Shown one piece after another: positions 45,612 through 57,420 of a DNA stretch of 64,000 nucleotides. The notes under the pieces were generated by a model. That model ran no database searches. It was given only the letters and a program-made list of their open reading frames with translations, and was not told the DNA's origin. The translations under genes and the position numbers were made by a program. The stretch is from the NCBI GenBank assembly GCA_021234155.1, contig JAJEKV010000051.1, positions 5,646,698-5,710,697 on the forward strand, read 5' to 3'. The stretch's first letter is position 1. Each line of letters starts with the position of its first letter. This DNA comes from Isoetes taiwanensis. Lineage: Eukaryota; Streptophyta; Lycopodiopsida; Isoetales; Isoetaceae.

Positions 45612-48600
45612 TTAGTGCACTTCATTGTGTTTTCCGGGCGAAAGTAAGATGAGGGCGCCTTCTCTTCTCCGCATGCGACTAAGTGCGCGGTATAACTGGG
45701 CCGCGGTGCTTAATACATCGGCGCTAAGTCGATAACGACGCCGTCCAATGTTAATCCTTGGTACCGCTGAAGGTGGTTGCATAAGATAATCGGAGAGGTA
45801 ACCGCCGCCTATGTATGGTCCAGTATCGATTCTCGGGCCGATAAAAAAAATCTGTTCTAGAGATTGATATGTGCATGCATCCTCTTGAGTCAGATCATCT
45901 AATACTTTTACCATTACAAATTTTGTGTGCATCGAAATCACCATATAACTCTTGCATTTTTTACCAAACCCTTTTCCATGTCTAGTCGTTTCATAATGTG
46001 ACATATTGCACCTACCTTAAGCTTTAGTTCATGGTTGGGTATTCTAGAATGGGTGAAGTTATTTAAAAAATCCGATGTCGATAGGGATGGTCATGTATGA
46101 TTTCATCTTGTTCTGAGATATGATCATGACTATAATACAACTGGCCATTACTAAACAGCCTACTAAGAACGCAACCATTGATATTATCAACACTCTTGTT
46201 AATTGGCGACAAAAAGTTGCATCTTTTGCATATTGCCGAAGTCTTGAAGGATGCTAGATGGATAGAGAAACTCAACGCTAGTTTCAACGCTTAGTAGTTG
46301 TGTTGAAGATATCCAATGAGACCGTGGATTCTTCCCAATTTTCTCCTATACGATCAACAAACCGTCGTTCAGATCCCCCCGCATTGCATATTGGTTGTTC
46401 TAATCAATACACGAAAACTTTGCCGAGTGGCGCAGGATTTTATAGATGCATTATATGTCGCATTCTCCTCCTCCCTGACAATCGCTGAGCTACCGCCAAG
46501 TCTCCGAGGCGATAAAGTGTTTCCTCCAAAGGGAAGATCATTCCGCATATATAGTCGCTGGTAAATGATGATGGGCTTATGACAGCTTTTATTGGCCATT
46601 GGGAATTCATCCCAAATAATGACCTTAGATGTAATGAGCAGCTCCACGCCTCGAATCATGCTCTATCATTGAATGAAGTCCCGTGATTATTTTCTTCCAC
46701 AGTGGATCCGAACAGGAGTGAGCCGCTCGGCCTCCCGATATCAAGAGCCGGCTAATGTCAAGTAATCAAGTTAAGGAAGTGCTATACATTGATTACCTCA
46801 GATAGACAAACATACACAATTTAGCAAGAAGGTTTTTCCTCTACCAAATTTCCGCCGAAAATATAGCTTGGTTGCTTTCGATGTTTCAAGCCATTTTTGA
46901 ATGAAACCGTATATTTCATGTTGGTCAAGATTCATTATACTTGTCATTTGTATCACAAAGATCTAAGTATGTCCGGTGGTCGAAAATTTTTTTTAGTTCA
47001 TGCATGACATTTTTCCAAGACGAGGATGCAGCTTGGAGACCGAATGCCATGATGTTAGTACTATGTTGTGTTAGAATATTGTTGATCGATGAAGGGATTC
47101 ATTAAATGCAATTGCTTCATCATTTGGGTATTCATCTAATATAGCTCCACCGCCGACCTTGATCGAAAGCAAAGAATATGGCAAAAAGAAATCGCAGTTG
47201 GGGACTCAAAGATAGAGAAACCGCTTCTTCCATGACTAATACCGACTCGCTATGTGCAAATGAAGCAATCCTTCTCGTCAAGTAGCCTTGTTGATACGCT
47301 TTCATATTGTTGCTCAATTTAACCATCTTCAACTCATCCCATGTTCTCACAAAGACGATGCAAAAAAGAGTTACCTCAAATAAAATGCTTCTCCCACTGG
47401 AGGCAATAGCAATCGTATCCTACACATAACCGGTCAGCCTTTACCCTTTTTTTTCACTATGTTTCTCGAACCCCTCTTGCTCTTGTTCCATATAGGCTCC
47501 AGATTCAATTGCCAATGTTGAATTACATACCAACGATATTGTTCGTATATTGAATGTACGCGGAAGGCATCAAACTCAAGTATCCGTGAGGACGCAAGAA
47601 GTATCGATCTAACAACGACTGTGATTTAAATGTGGCAAGTGCAAAGGTAGGCATTTGACTGCTAGAGACTTATTTGTTATATCATATGACATTGTTCTCC
47701 ATGTCGCCTCGTCACTGATAGATAACGTGCCCTCAAGTAATCCTCAGATTTCATTTCTAGAGGTCGCCTAACAGCTTCCGTGATGGTGTATGCTCGTGGT
47801 TGACATGTGCTATTTTCATTTTCATTTTGATCATTGTTCCTCGATGAGGATTCCGCACCGCAAATAGTGTATGCCTCATGGTTGGCATATGGTATTTTCT
47901 CTTTGATCGTTGTTCCTTGATCCAGGATTCCACGCCGCTTCATGTTGACTGCTTAATGCCGATGGTATAGAAACCGAAAGTGCCTTTCTTGGGTTACTTG
48001 AAAATTGGCATTATCAAATCCTTTGTAAATGTAACCATAAAGATAAGAGAATACATGGACCGTGGATGCAATATCTACCATAATGTGGCAAATTAACCGA
48101 TGCAGAGAAAAGCATTGTATGGAACCACCCATACATCGCCTATTGACCTCCTCTTATATTGTACATAACCCTTCAATCAAGATAGGTCGTTGGTTGATAT
48201 CCTTCTGATAATTATAACAACAAGGATTGCCATTTGGAGAACATCTTTCTCATATGTCTATGCATCATAAATTTTGGACTTGTCCTCAAGAATCGTGATC
48301 CTCAGGGCAATTCAGCCAGAGATTATCTCATCTATGCATTCGACAGGTATGTCGTTCAAGACGTAAAACGAGATGAGCATGGGCAATCCACGCTTTTGAA
48401 ATTCTATGACCGCTATCACATATGATATGCATTGAAAGAATTTATGAAGAAGCTCCTTCAACCGCTGTAACCTTCCATGGAAGCAAATGGATGACTCCAT
48501 CATAGGAACATCAGGAAGCATTTTGTCCGTGTCTCGCCTTTAGTTTGTATTTCCGCCAATCCGTGATTTTTGTAGTCGTAGTAATGAATAACGCTGGATC

Positions 48601-49400
48601 TACCTTTTGATCTAGGACAGCAAGCTAGTGCATCGAATAACTTGCAATGAGCACCATCTTTGACACCCCAAGAAGGATGATGGTAAAATGACGCCATTTT
48701 GAGCATCATTTTCTCGCTCGTAATAGTCCTCATCATATTGCACTCTTCTATTTTGAAATGTCATGCTCAAGTAGCTTTTCTAATCGAAAGATCCTCAACT
48801 CTAGAATACATGTCAACTAAATATTCTCCACATAGACGCACCTAATTGGAGAAACCGCTCTCATGTAGCAATCTAGACCTGCATCAATCGCGAATTGTGT
48901 AAAACCATGTTCATTTCAAGTCCCCATCCAATAGTACCATGTGGGAAAAAAGGTATTGTAGCTGTTCGTGACATTGATCGAAAGTATGTTCATGAAAGTT
49001 GGTTCCCCTCACTACGAACCCAAAACCAGCTCTACCGAGGAGAAATATTGGCAGATATTAGCATCCGCAATGGCTGCAATTTCAAGCATTTGCCAATCGC
49101 TTCCTTGAATTGTAATGTATACCGACGGTAGACGATGCTTCCCATAGTTCTGGAGGCTTGGGATGAATGGATTTATTTGGTTAAGGATCGAACTCACACT
49201 AGCAAATCCATTGGAATGGTATTTGCTTGTCTTGACCTTGTGCATATCGCTCGTATTCATCATATATATACCAATGTATTGATGCCCTCGGCTTCAGGTG
49301 GGCCATAGTCGATGATATGTTCGGCCAAGAATAGTCACGCATGAAGGGAAATCTAAATTTCACGCAACCCGCCACTTCACCCAAGCACAAAACGTAATAA
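45612..49400 (-). pseudogene. Second Helitron RepHel gene, heavily decayed
   Basis: Minus-strand pieces follow RepHel order from right to left: HLKPRASIHWYIYDEYER (about 49260-49320), PFFPHGTIGW (about 48930), ISYVIAVIEFQKRGLPM (about 48380-48430, where the HAH histidines should follow), SEDYLRARYLS (about 47720), QLRFLFAIFFAFDQG (about 47150-47200), VIIWDEFPMANK (Walker B, about 46590-46625), PFGGNTLSPRRLGG (about 46500-46540) and CNFLSPINKSVDNINGCVL (about 46150-46225). The sequence differs from the 11-16 kb gene at most positions, so it belongs to a separate lineage or is much older. Many frame changes; no AT-hook N-terminus was found. Confidence 0.75.
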
Positions 49401-52400
49401 GCTTACTTTTTGCTAATTTAGCAAACTCTTGCATATTGTACATGTAGTTTAAAGTCAGAGGTAAAGGAGAGGTAGAGCGTAATAGCCATTTTCCTTTATT
49501 GCAACAAACTGCTCGCTAAGTTGAGCAGGGGATTTGACAATATGTGCATCTTTTATTCCATGAGCACATCAGCGTATGTAATGACGCATTGCCTTATTTA
49601 TGTGTTGCGCACTAGATCGCCAAGCAGGTTGAGGCCCCGTCCATCGAATCGAGAGATCCTACAGCCAAATCTAATTTTTCATTTGTTTTTCTTCACCCGC
49701 CTGTGTAATCATATTACAGGCATTCGCATAAATTTGTTCGGCTACATTGTCTTCTATCTATCTCTCTCCCTCGTTCTTCTTCTCTCGGTTAATCTCTTTC
49801 CTCTTTGTTCCTCACTCAGATATATGGCTATCATTTCCGGCAAGAGATGATGTGTGTTATTTGATACATTGTTTGTGTGTGACATTTACACTAGTTCGTT
49901 GGACTACAAATTTGGGATCCCCGTATCTACATTACCACTAAGCTCATCTACAAATTTATGGTGGAGGTGTATCTAACTATTGATTCTCTGCTCCTATCTT
50001 CCATCTCAAGGTCTATTCACTTTAGACCGTTGTTCCTCATAATGGCTCTTTTTTTCTCCTCGTGATCCTAATCCTATCCTCTTATTTAAGTTTGCAAAGC
50101 CGCTCTCTCTGCCTCTTTCCTCTTCAATCCGAATAGAATAAGGCTCTCTTGCTCCTCTCGTCGCAGATTTTCTCCCACGCCTGGGGCTAAAATCCATTAG
50201 TCGCCCTTTGCAGGCATTGGACCACAACTCGCCTCTACTTATAAAACAATAAATCAAATGGGATACACAATGCACAACACGGGCTGATGTGCAGAGGCAA
50301 CTTACTTTGTTTTCTCTTATTTTTCTTTTCTCGAATGAAACGATGCAAGCTATCGAATCAAACCCTAGCCATCTCCACATGACAATATTCTACACACATA
50401 AAAACACACCATGTCAAACATAGTTCTTTATCCATTTAAATGTGATTTCACATGTCAAAATATACAGAATGTGAAATTATAAAAATGTGGAAGCGAGTGC
50501 ATAGTTAGTATGAGGCATGAAAAAAAAGATAGAATGCAAATGCGGTTGCAATATAGCAAAATTAAGCTAATTTTCAAATGAAAATGGGTGCGTGGTATTG
50601 TATACACTTTGACATCATGCACTCTTTTGATCTATCGTGCCCCCAAAATGTATGTCAAGTCATTGCAAACATAAATTCCTACCATGTAGAGCTTTCTCTA
50701 TAGTTCAAACCCTTCGACTCAAAGGTATGGCTATGGGTATTGCGAAATGGTGGCATTGACCCGGGCTCCCATAAGTCAATTTTTGTGGAAGGAAGCATTC
50801 TCTTTGCGGCTATTATATAGGACATGCGAGGGAAGGTGGGATCAAGTGCCTTTTGTAGCCGGAAAGGGCCTGTTAATTTCTTATTAAAACTTCGATTGAG
50901 GAAATTGCTAATTAATATTTCACAATTGTTAAGTTGGTCTTTTGCATAATCGAATATGTTTTCCTTTTAGTTTTGTTTTTTGTTTAATGTTCTATAATAT
51001 AATATATATATTGATTTATTGCAAAACTAAAGGCAAATACATTGTTTTACTTTTCAACATGTATCTTGGTTTTATTAGTCTGTTTTTTGTTTGGTGTATC
51101 TTGCACATGAGCCTCCGCGGATTCTAGGCAAGTAATAATATTTCTAATGAGGGCAAGTAATAATATTTCTAATCGAATAAGCTATTGCCATAAGTTTTTA
51201 GTATTTTGAATAAATATTGCAATAAGTTTCAAGTGTTTTGACACGGCGTAATTGGTCCCATGCGCGTCCATTTTATCTGTTGATTATAGAAATATGTTGA
51301 TCGGCTCATTTTTGTGGCTGTTTCCGGCATAACAAGTCATCTTCTTCTGCCAAATTCTTAATGGATTCTCTTCAATGCTTTGACATGCTATGGAATGGGT
51401 GAACTAAAGATTTGCCATTCAAGTATTGAATAAAAAGTGGTCGCGCCAAAACAAAATTGGCGCCCTAGCGGATTTCAAATTTAAGAGCACGGCTCCTTTT
51501 TGTATAAAGAAATCTATAGGATGGATTGATGGCAGAGGCCATTCATATCCTCAAGCGAGGGCTGGCTTAACTAGAAATGGTGCATATCTTGTGTTGGGAA
51601 TGTGAGGTAAGGGAAAAACAGCCCGAATCAGAAGGACAATTTCAATCCCTCATGGCCCATAATGGGCTTGATTCTATTGCCATTTTTAGGTGATCATCTC
51701 ATTAGGTTGTTTGCTTATCATGGAAATTTGTTTTGAGAACAAATAAAATATATGTGAGAATTCGGCACGGAAATGCATATACATGGGAATTTTGATTATA
51801 TTGGCTAAAAGCCAAGCTTAGGAATAGTGAGGAAGCCCTTGAACTATACCAGCGGTTGGATTTTTTAAGTGACATCTTTGCTGACATATATGCTCGGAAA
51901 TATTGGATTTTTACATTTGAAAATTGACATCTTTGCGGCATATATGCTCAAATATCTATCTTTGTATTTGTAGAGCTAGATTACGATACGCTTTAATAAT
52001 TATAGCTTTCATCACGATAGGCATTTCTGGCATATTCCCACCGGTTACAAACCGCTGATTTAATTTTTGTTTGCCGGCTCCCTTACAAACTAAGCGGGAT
52101 TTGTCTTGGGCCGGTAGGCTTTTACGCGTGCGCCACTTTTGTCTTGGGCGGCATGGCGTGCCGATTCAATCATCCCGAGGGATTGCCGCGCTTGCTTGAA
52201 GCTTGTCATGCGTTACGTGCTCATTTTAGCTGCGGGTTTTACATAGCAAAGGTATTACTAACTTTTAGATTCTTTACATTTACGGGTATGACGCATCGCG
52301 AGTTCCTTGCGGCATTAGGCATAAAAGATACATCTAGATTTACGGATTCGAATGACATATTGTAGCAAACATTGGATTGAGGTTTGAACTGTCCGAGGGT

Positions 52401-54200
52401 TTATAAATGCGATTCAACGACTATGCGTTTAACATGTTAAAATAGCATATGCTTCTAAATAATGGATAGGTATAGTGTTTGCGGATCTGTGTATTTGTAT
52501 AATGGAGGAATTATTTTAAACCCTAAATTTAAGCATGGTCTTAGCGAAGGATGGAGCGGTAATAGGTACGTGACATACGGTGGGATCTATGCAATGGAGG
52601 AAATGGATTTCTAATGCAAGACAGCGTTCTACTCCTCAATGGGGCCACCTTGGATATTTGCAGCCCTTGACCATAGCTACTAAATACACACTTTCGGTAT
52701 GCCATATTTGTTAAAATCCTCTAGTAAAAGATGGAGTGGAGTATGATATGACATGGTGTTTTAGCATGGATGCCGGATTAAAGACAGATGCGACCTTGTT
52801 AAAGCCGGTGTCATCACAAAGCGAGAGCAACTACACGTATGTTGGCTCATTTATTGCACCACGGTGGTACGTAGGTCATTTTGAAGAACATTTTTTGCAA
52901 AGCCAAGATGCCCTGCTGACCTTCCACCACTCACGCTCACGGTATGCTTAATACATGAGGATCATTCTTTACATGGTTATATAACATATCTAAATGTTTC
53001 ATGTTGAATGCATGTGCAAAATTTGCTTATTCAAACACGGAATCTTGGTTGGAATAATGTAAGCTTTGTAACCCCTTTCTGAATGAGCAATGGAACAATC
53101 ACGGAATTCTTTGAGACAAATTGTTGTGTACTTTGAGTATTGCTTTGGCGATTCATAATAGTTTATGATCTTGCTCAATAGGGAGATAGATGGCATATTA
53201 CAGGTTGAAGCAATTGTAATTTGGCCTTGCAAGTGCTCTAAAACGAGAATATTTGTAAGGATTGTTAAAGCAAAAAATAGAGGAGCTTTAAATTTTATTT
53301 CTATCTTTGGAATGATGTAACCCAGGACTTCACTGCGGTGACTACTTCCTTACTTTTTGACTTGCAAGCTGACAAATATATAGTAACCATTGAGATCGAG
53401 GGGTTACGATAAGGCGGTCTATGGAGACAGGAATTTACTTTAAAAAGGTGTCTATGGATTCATCGAGAGTGAATTGTTCTTGGGGCTCAGCTGAGAAGCA
53501 ATCCCGAATGGCATTCAAGTTGGGGTGTATGGCACAAGTTGTGGGCTAAATGGTGCTCGATAACTGTTTAACATGTTGACTGGCGTGCTGGGATTATCTA
53601 GATGCAGCTAATACCATAAAGCATGCAAAAGCAGTGCACAATCCGGTGAAGACATACTCTACATATGCGGGCCGAGAGAGCATACCTTTCCCAATTGTAA
53701 TGGGCTTTGTCGCAATGCAAAAGACGGGGATGCGCCCCGACATAGTCAGCGGTCCGGAGCCTATTTATACATCCGCGAGGTTATGCCGTAGCCGGCCAAG
53801 TCACACTCCTGATTACGCCCACGATTATTTACTCTTTGCCTCGATTCGCCATCTGCTTGGCTGCCCGGTAGTTCACATTTATCTCCGGATCCCGACCATG
53901 TTTACGATGCATCTGCTGCTTTATATGCGGCAAATTTACGCTCCTTGAATACGCCCGCGATTATTCTTTACGATTCCGCCATGCGGGTTGCCCGATTGTT
54001 CTCTTATCACCGAATCAACCTTAATTCGGCCATCTGGCGCTAACTGCTGAGGGAATTAGAGCCATCGATCCCGACTTCGGCCGGGTTTGGGAATGCCCTA
54101 AAGCGAGCAGCAATTTGCTCGCATCATGGGCCGGACTGGGACGGTACCGATGGCGAAGAATATTCGAGGAAATAGATCCCATTAATAATTATATATGTTG
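49401..54200. other. No gene recognised
   Basis: About 4.8 kb. The longest frames (50006-50380 minus; 53634-53948 plus) show no motif, and the first is Arg-rich as expected of antisense. A small plus-strand piece near 52150-52370 (FNHPEGLPRLLEACHALRAH) looks somewhat coding but stands alone. Short GC-rich clusters at 52060-52220 and 53680-54160 contrast with the AT-rich surroundings. Confidence 0.45.
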
Positions 54201-54224
54201 AATATAGATATAGATAGATAGATC

Positions 54225-54640
54225 ACGGTTGCCGCGGTAAGACCTATTTGCCACGCCCAGGTCATGGTTTTATTGCCCGCGGTAAAGACCCTAAAGCTGC
54301 CTGCCCAAGGTCCGGGTTCAAGCGCACTTATGCCAAAGGTCCACGGATTCATCTCGTATGTAATCGCGATTTGTCATGTTAAGACCCTAAGTACCATTAC
54401 CCCGAGGTACAAATTCAAGCTGCCATGCCGGGGTCACCCGGATTAGCGGCTGCGTTGTAGAAAGTGGCCATGATCATTATAAAGTTAGTGGGTCCTTCAT
54501 AAACTACCATGCCCAAAGTCACTGGTTCAACTGCCATATCCAAGGTCCCGGGTTCATCTCTACATATGTAATGCATTTTGCCATGGTAAGCCCCTAAAGC
54601 GCTGCCATGCCTGAGTCCGCTTGGGTTCAGGCTGGTTCAT
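54225..54640. repeat. Degenerate repeats with tRNA-like GGTCCCGGGTTCA words
   Basis: Imperfect copies of a word like CTGCCATGCCCAAGGTCC-GGGTTCA recur at about 54295, 54415, 54525 and 54610, each near a TAA(A)G(A)CCCTAAAG-type word. GGTTCA resembles the B-box core of tRNA promoters, but no full tRNA fold is visible. Confidence 0.4.
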
Positions 54641-55239
54641 GGTGGTTTGCATATCATTGGAAAGTTAGTGGGGGAAGGACCCACTTCAGCTATGTATAGT
54701 GGTGGGGGTTGTGGCACAACTGCTTTAAACAATTGTTGTTGTTTTGTCCTCTCTGAAATTGCCTCCGGCTCTCCTCGTCTTACGTCACACCTAATTTCAA
54801 TTCTAAGCCATACCGGGTTAACCCTCCATGTAACTTGAGATCCTATTAAGACTTGCATGAACACGGACAAGTTGATATGCATGAATTGAGTGACGCAGTG
54901 CAAAAGCATTCTGTAGGCGAAACTCAAGGTAAAGAATTGAATCTTTGGTCTCAACCATATCCATAAACACGTATGAGCACTACTCTCAAGGAGTATAATA
55001 TCATACTATATAAGCTGTTTGTGACGGTAGAGCCCTTCGGTTTGGGCATTTTGCACCTCTTGGTCTAGAGCGTGCTCTTTTTCCCAAAGATATTCTTGGC
55101 TCGAGGCCAGGGCCTCATTCCGGTTTGGACACATCTTCGCTATTGCTCCTAAGCTATTCCTGTTTCTGACCTCGGTGGAAGTGAGGCCCCTCACCAGGTT
55201 GGACATCTTTGGTATTATTCCTCATTTCGTAGAGGCAGA
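54641..55239. other. No gene recognised
   Basis: Mixed sequence. A short minus-strand frame (55006-55206) reads ALASSQEYLWEKEHALDQEV, Glu/Gln-rich but without a known motif. Confidence 0.4.
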
Positions 55240-55983
55240 TCACTCACACCTACTACCAATTGCAAAGTATCACTCAACACTACCAATTCTAATGTGAGGA
55301 GCTTACTCCCACCTACTACCATTTTCAAAGTATTACATATTTTGAAAGCTTTCTATCCTTGGACTGAGCTTGCAAAATTTCAAGACTTTCTATTTTTAGA
55401 CTGAGGTCCCTACCCATGAGCATCTGGAACATTTCAGAACATTCTATTTTGGCTTTTTGCAAAGTTTCAAAAAAAATTCTATTTTTAGACTGAGGGGCTT
55501 ACCATGAGACCTATTTTTGGACTGAGCTGCTTGCTCATGAGCATCTGAGCATGGAGAACATTCTACTTTGCCCCTTTGCAAATTTCAACAAACTTTCTAT
55601 TTTTAGACTGAGATGCTTATCCATGAGCATCTAGAACATCCAATTTTGATTTTTTTGTAAAGTTTCAAAAACAATTTCTATTTTTGGACTGAGGAGCCTA
55701 CCCATGAGTATCTGAAACATTCCAAAACATTTTATTTTTACTATATGAGAGGTTTCAGAAAATATTCTATTTTTAGACTGAGGTGCTTATCATGAGCATC
55801 TAGAACATTCAAGAACATTCTATTTTGGCTCCTTGCAAAGTTTCAGAAAACATTATATTTTTAGGCTAAAGTGCTTACCTTGAGCATCTGGAACATTCAA
55901 GAACATTCTATTTTGGCTCTTTGCAAAGAAAAACTTTCCATTTTTAGACTGAGGTGCCTGGCCATTATCATCTACATCATTCC

Positions 55984-56040
55984 AGAACATTTTAGAAGAT
56001 TCTAAAGCCATCTAAGACACTCTAGAACATCCTGGAACAT
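55984..56040. promoter_or_regulatory. Cluster of GAAnnTTC-type motifs, copy 1
   Basis: Runs like AGAACATTTTAGAAGATTCT and CTAGAACATCCTGGAACATC resemble alternating nGAAn/nTTCn blocks of heat-shock elements. No gene is seen downstream, so function is doubtful. Confidence 0.3.
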
Positions 56041-56096
56041 CCTTGAATTGATTCGGCCTCGCCCTTAACTATATATGAATTTTTAATTCTTTCAAT

Positions 56097-56175
56097 GAAT
56101 CAAAGCTTGGCCTAGTGGTAAGTATCGAAGGTTTGGGGGGGCAAGGACTAGGGTTTGAGTCCCATCCACAATATA
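56097..56175 (+). repeat. tRNA-derived SINE head, copy 1
   Basis: TTGGCCTAGTGGTAAG matches an RNA polymerase III A-box and GGGTTTGAGTCCCA, about 40 bp on, matches a B-box with a self-complementary T-arm. This spacing is typical of plant SINEs with tRNA-related heads. The tail is not clear. Confidence 0.55.
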
Positions 56176-57104
56176 AAACTTTTCAAAGCCCCTCCCCGAG
56201 ATGGTGTGAGGAGATGGAGGGCTGAGATCTTGCCACGTGGTGCATCCTTGACCGTTGATGTGGGCGGATTTACTCACTTATAATACGGACATTAAGATTG
56301 CATATTTTGAAAACTTTCTATTATTGGACTGAGCTTGCACACCTACTGCCAATTCCAAAGCATCACACTGGAGAAAAGCATCACCCATGTGGCTCAACAT
56401 CCAATACTACCAATTCTAACATGAGGAGCTTACTCCCACCTACTACCATTTCCAAAGCATTGCATATTTTGGAAACTTTCTATCCTTGGACTGAGCTTGC
56501 AAAGTTTCAAGACTTTCTATTTTTAGACTGAGGTCCCTGCCCATGAGCATCTGGAACATTTTAGAACATTCTATTTTAGCATTTTGCAAAGTTTCAAAAA
56601 AAATTCTATTTTAAGACTGAGGAGCTTATCATGAGACTTTCTATTTTTTGAATGAGCTGCTTGTTCACGAGCATCTGAGCATGTAGAACAATCTACTTTG
56701 CCTCTTTGCAAATTTTCAACAAAGTTTTTATTTTGAGACTGAGGTGGTTATCCATGAGCATCTAGAATCTAGAACATCCAATTTTGATTTTTTGAAAAGT
56801 TTCAAAAAAACTTTCTATTCTACCCATGAGTATCTGGAATATTCTAGAACATTCTATTTTGGCTGTATGAGAAGTTTCAGAAAGCATTCTATTTTTAGAC
56901 TGATGTGCTTATCCTGAGTATCTAGAACATTCAAGAACATTCTATTTTGGCTCCTTGCAAAGTTTCAGAAAATATTCTATTTTCAGATTGAGCTGCTTAC
57001 CCTGAGCATCTGGAACATTCAAGAACATTCTATTTTGGCTCCTTGCAAAGTTTCAGAAAAACTTTTCATTTTTAGACTGAGGTGCTTGTCCATTATCATC
57101 TACA

Positions 57105-57175
57105 TCATTCTAGAACATTCTAGAAGATTTTAGAAGATTCTAAATATCTAGAACACTCTAGAACATCCTGGGACA
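57105..57175. promoter_or_regulatory. Cluster of GAAnnTTC-type motifs, copy 2
   Basis: TCTAGAACATTCTAGAAGAT and TTTTAGAAGATTCT give several consecutive alternating GAA/TTC blocks at 5-bp spacing, better than in copy 1. This fits the plant heat-shock element consensus by sequence only. Confidence 0.3.
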
Positions 57176-57237
57176 TTCTTAAATTGATCAAGCCTCGCCC
57201 TTAACTATATGTGAATTTCTAATTATTTCAACAAATC

Positions 57238-57300
57238 AAAGCTTGGCCTGGGGGTTTGGGGGGCAAAGACCAGGGTTTAACACCCATCCACAAAATAAAA
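57238..57300 (+). repeat. tRNA-derived SINE head, copy 2
   Basis: Duplicate of 56097-56175 within the 1.1-kb repeat; the A-box is damaged (TTGGCCTGGGGGTTTG) and the B-box reads GGGTTTAACACCCA. Confidence 0.4.
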
Positions 57301-57420
57301 CTTTTCAAAGCCCCTTCTCGAGATTGTGTGAGGAGATGGAGGGTTGAGATCTTGCCACGTGGCACATCCTTGTCCATCGATGTGGGCGGACGGACTCACT
57401 TACATACGGACGCTATTTTC

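Larger units (their letters stand above)
55240..57420. repeat. 1.1-kb tandem duplication built of short subrepeats
   Basis: Two copies, about 55240-56331 and 56332-57420, offset by about 1125 bp. Inside each, a subrepeat of roughly 100 bp recurs about seven times, with words such as TTTTTAGACTGAGGTGCTTA, ATGAGCATCTGGAACATTC and TTTGGCTCCTTGCAAAGTTTC. Both copies end in a SINE-like block and a CCACGTGG G-box palindrome. The copies differ by scattered substitutions and small indels. Confidence 0.85.

Noticed and set aside
50006..50380. 124-codon Arg-rich minus-strand frame as a gene
   Set aside because: Composition is that of an antisense or UTR-like sequence; no domain, no partner exons.
54225..54640. 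Functional tRNA genes
   Set aside because: No acceptor stem, D-arm and anticodon arm could be aligned around any GGTTCA word.
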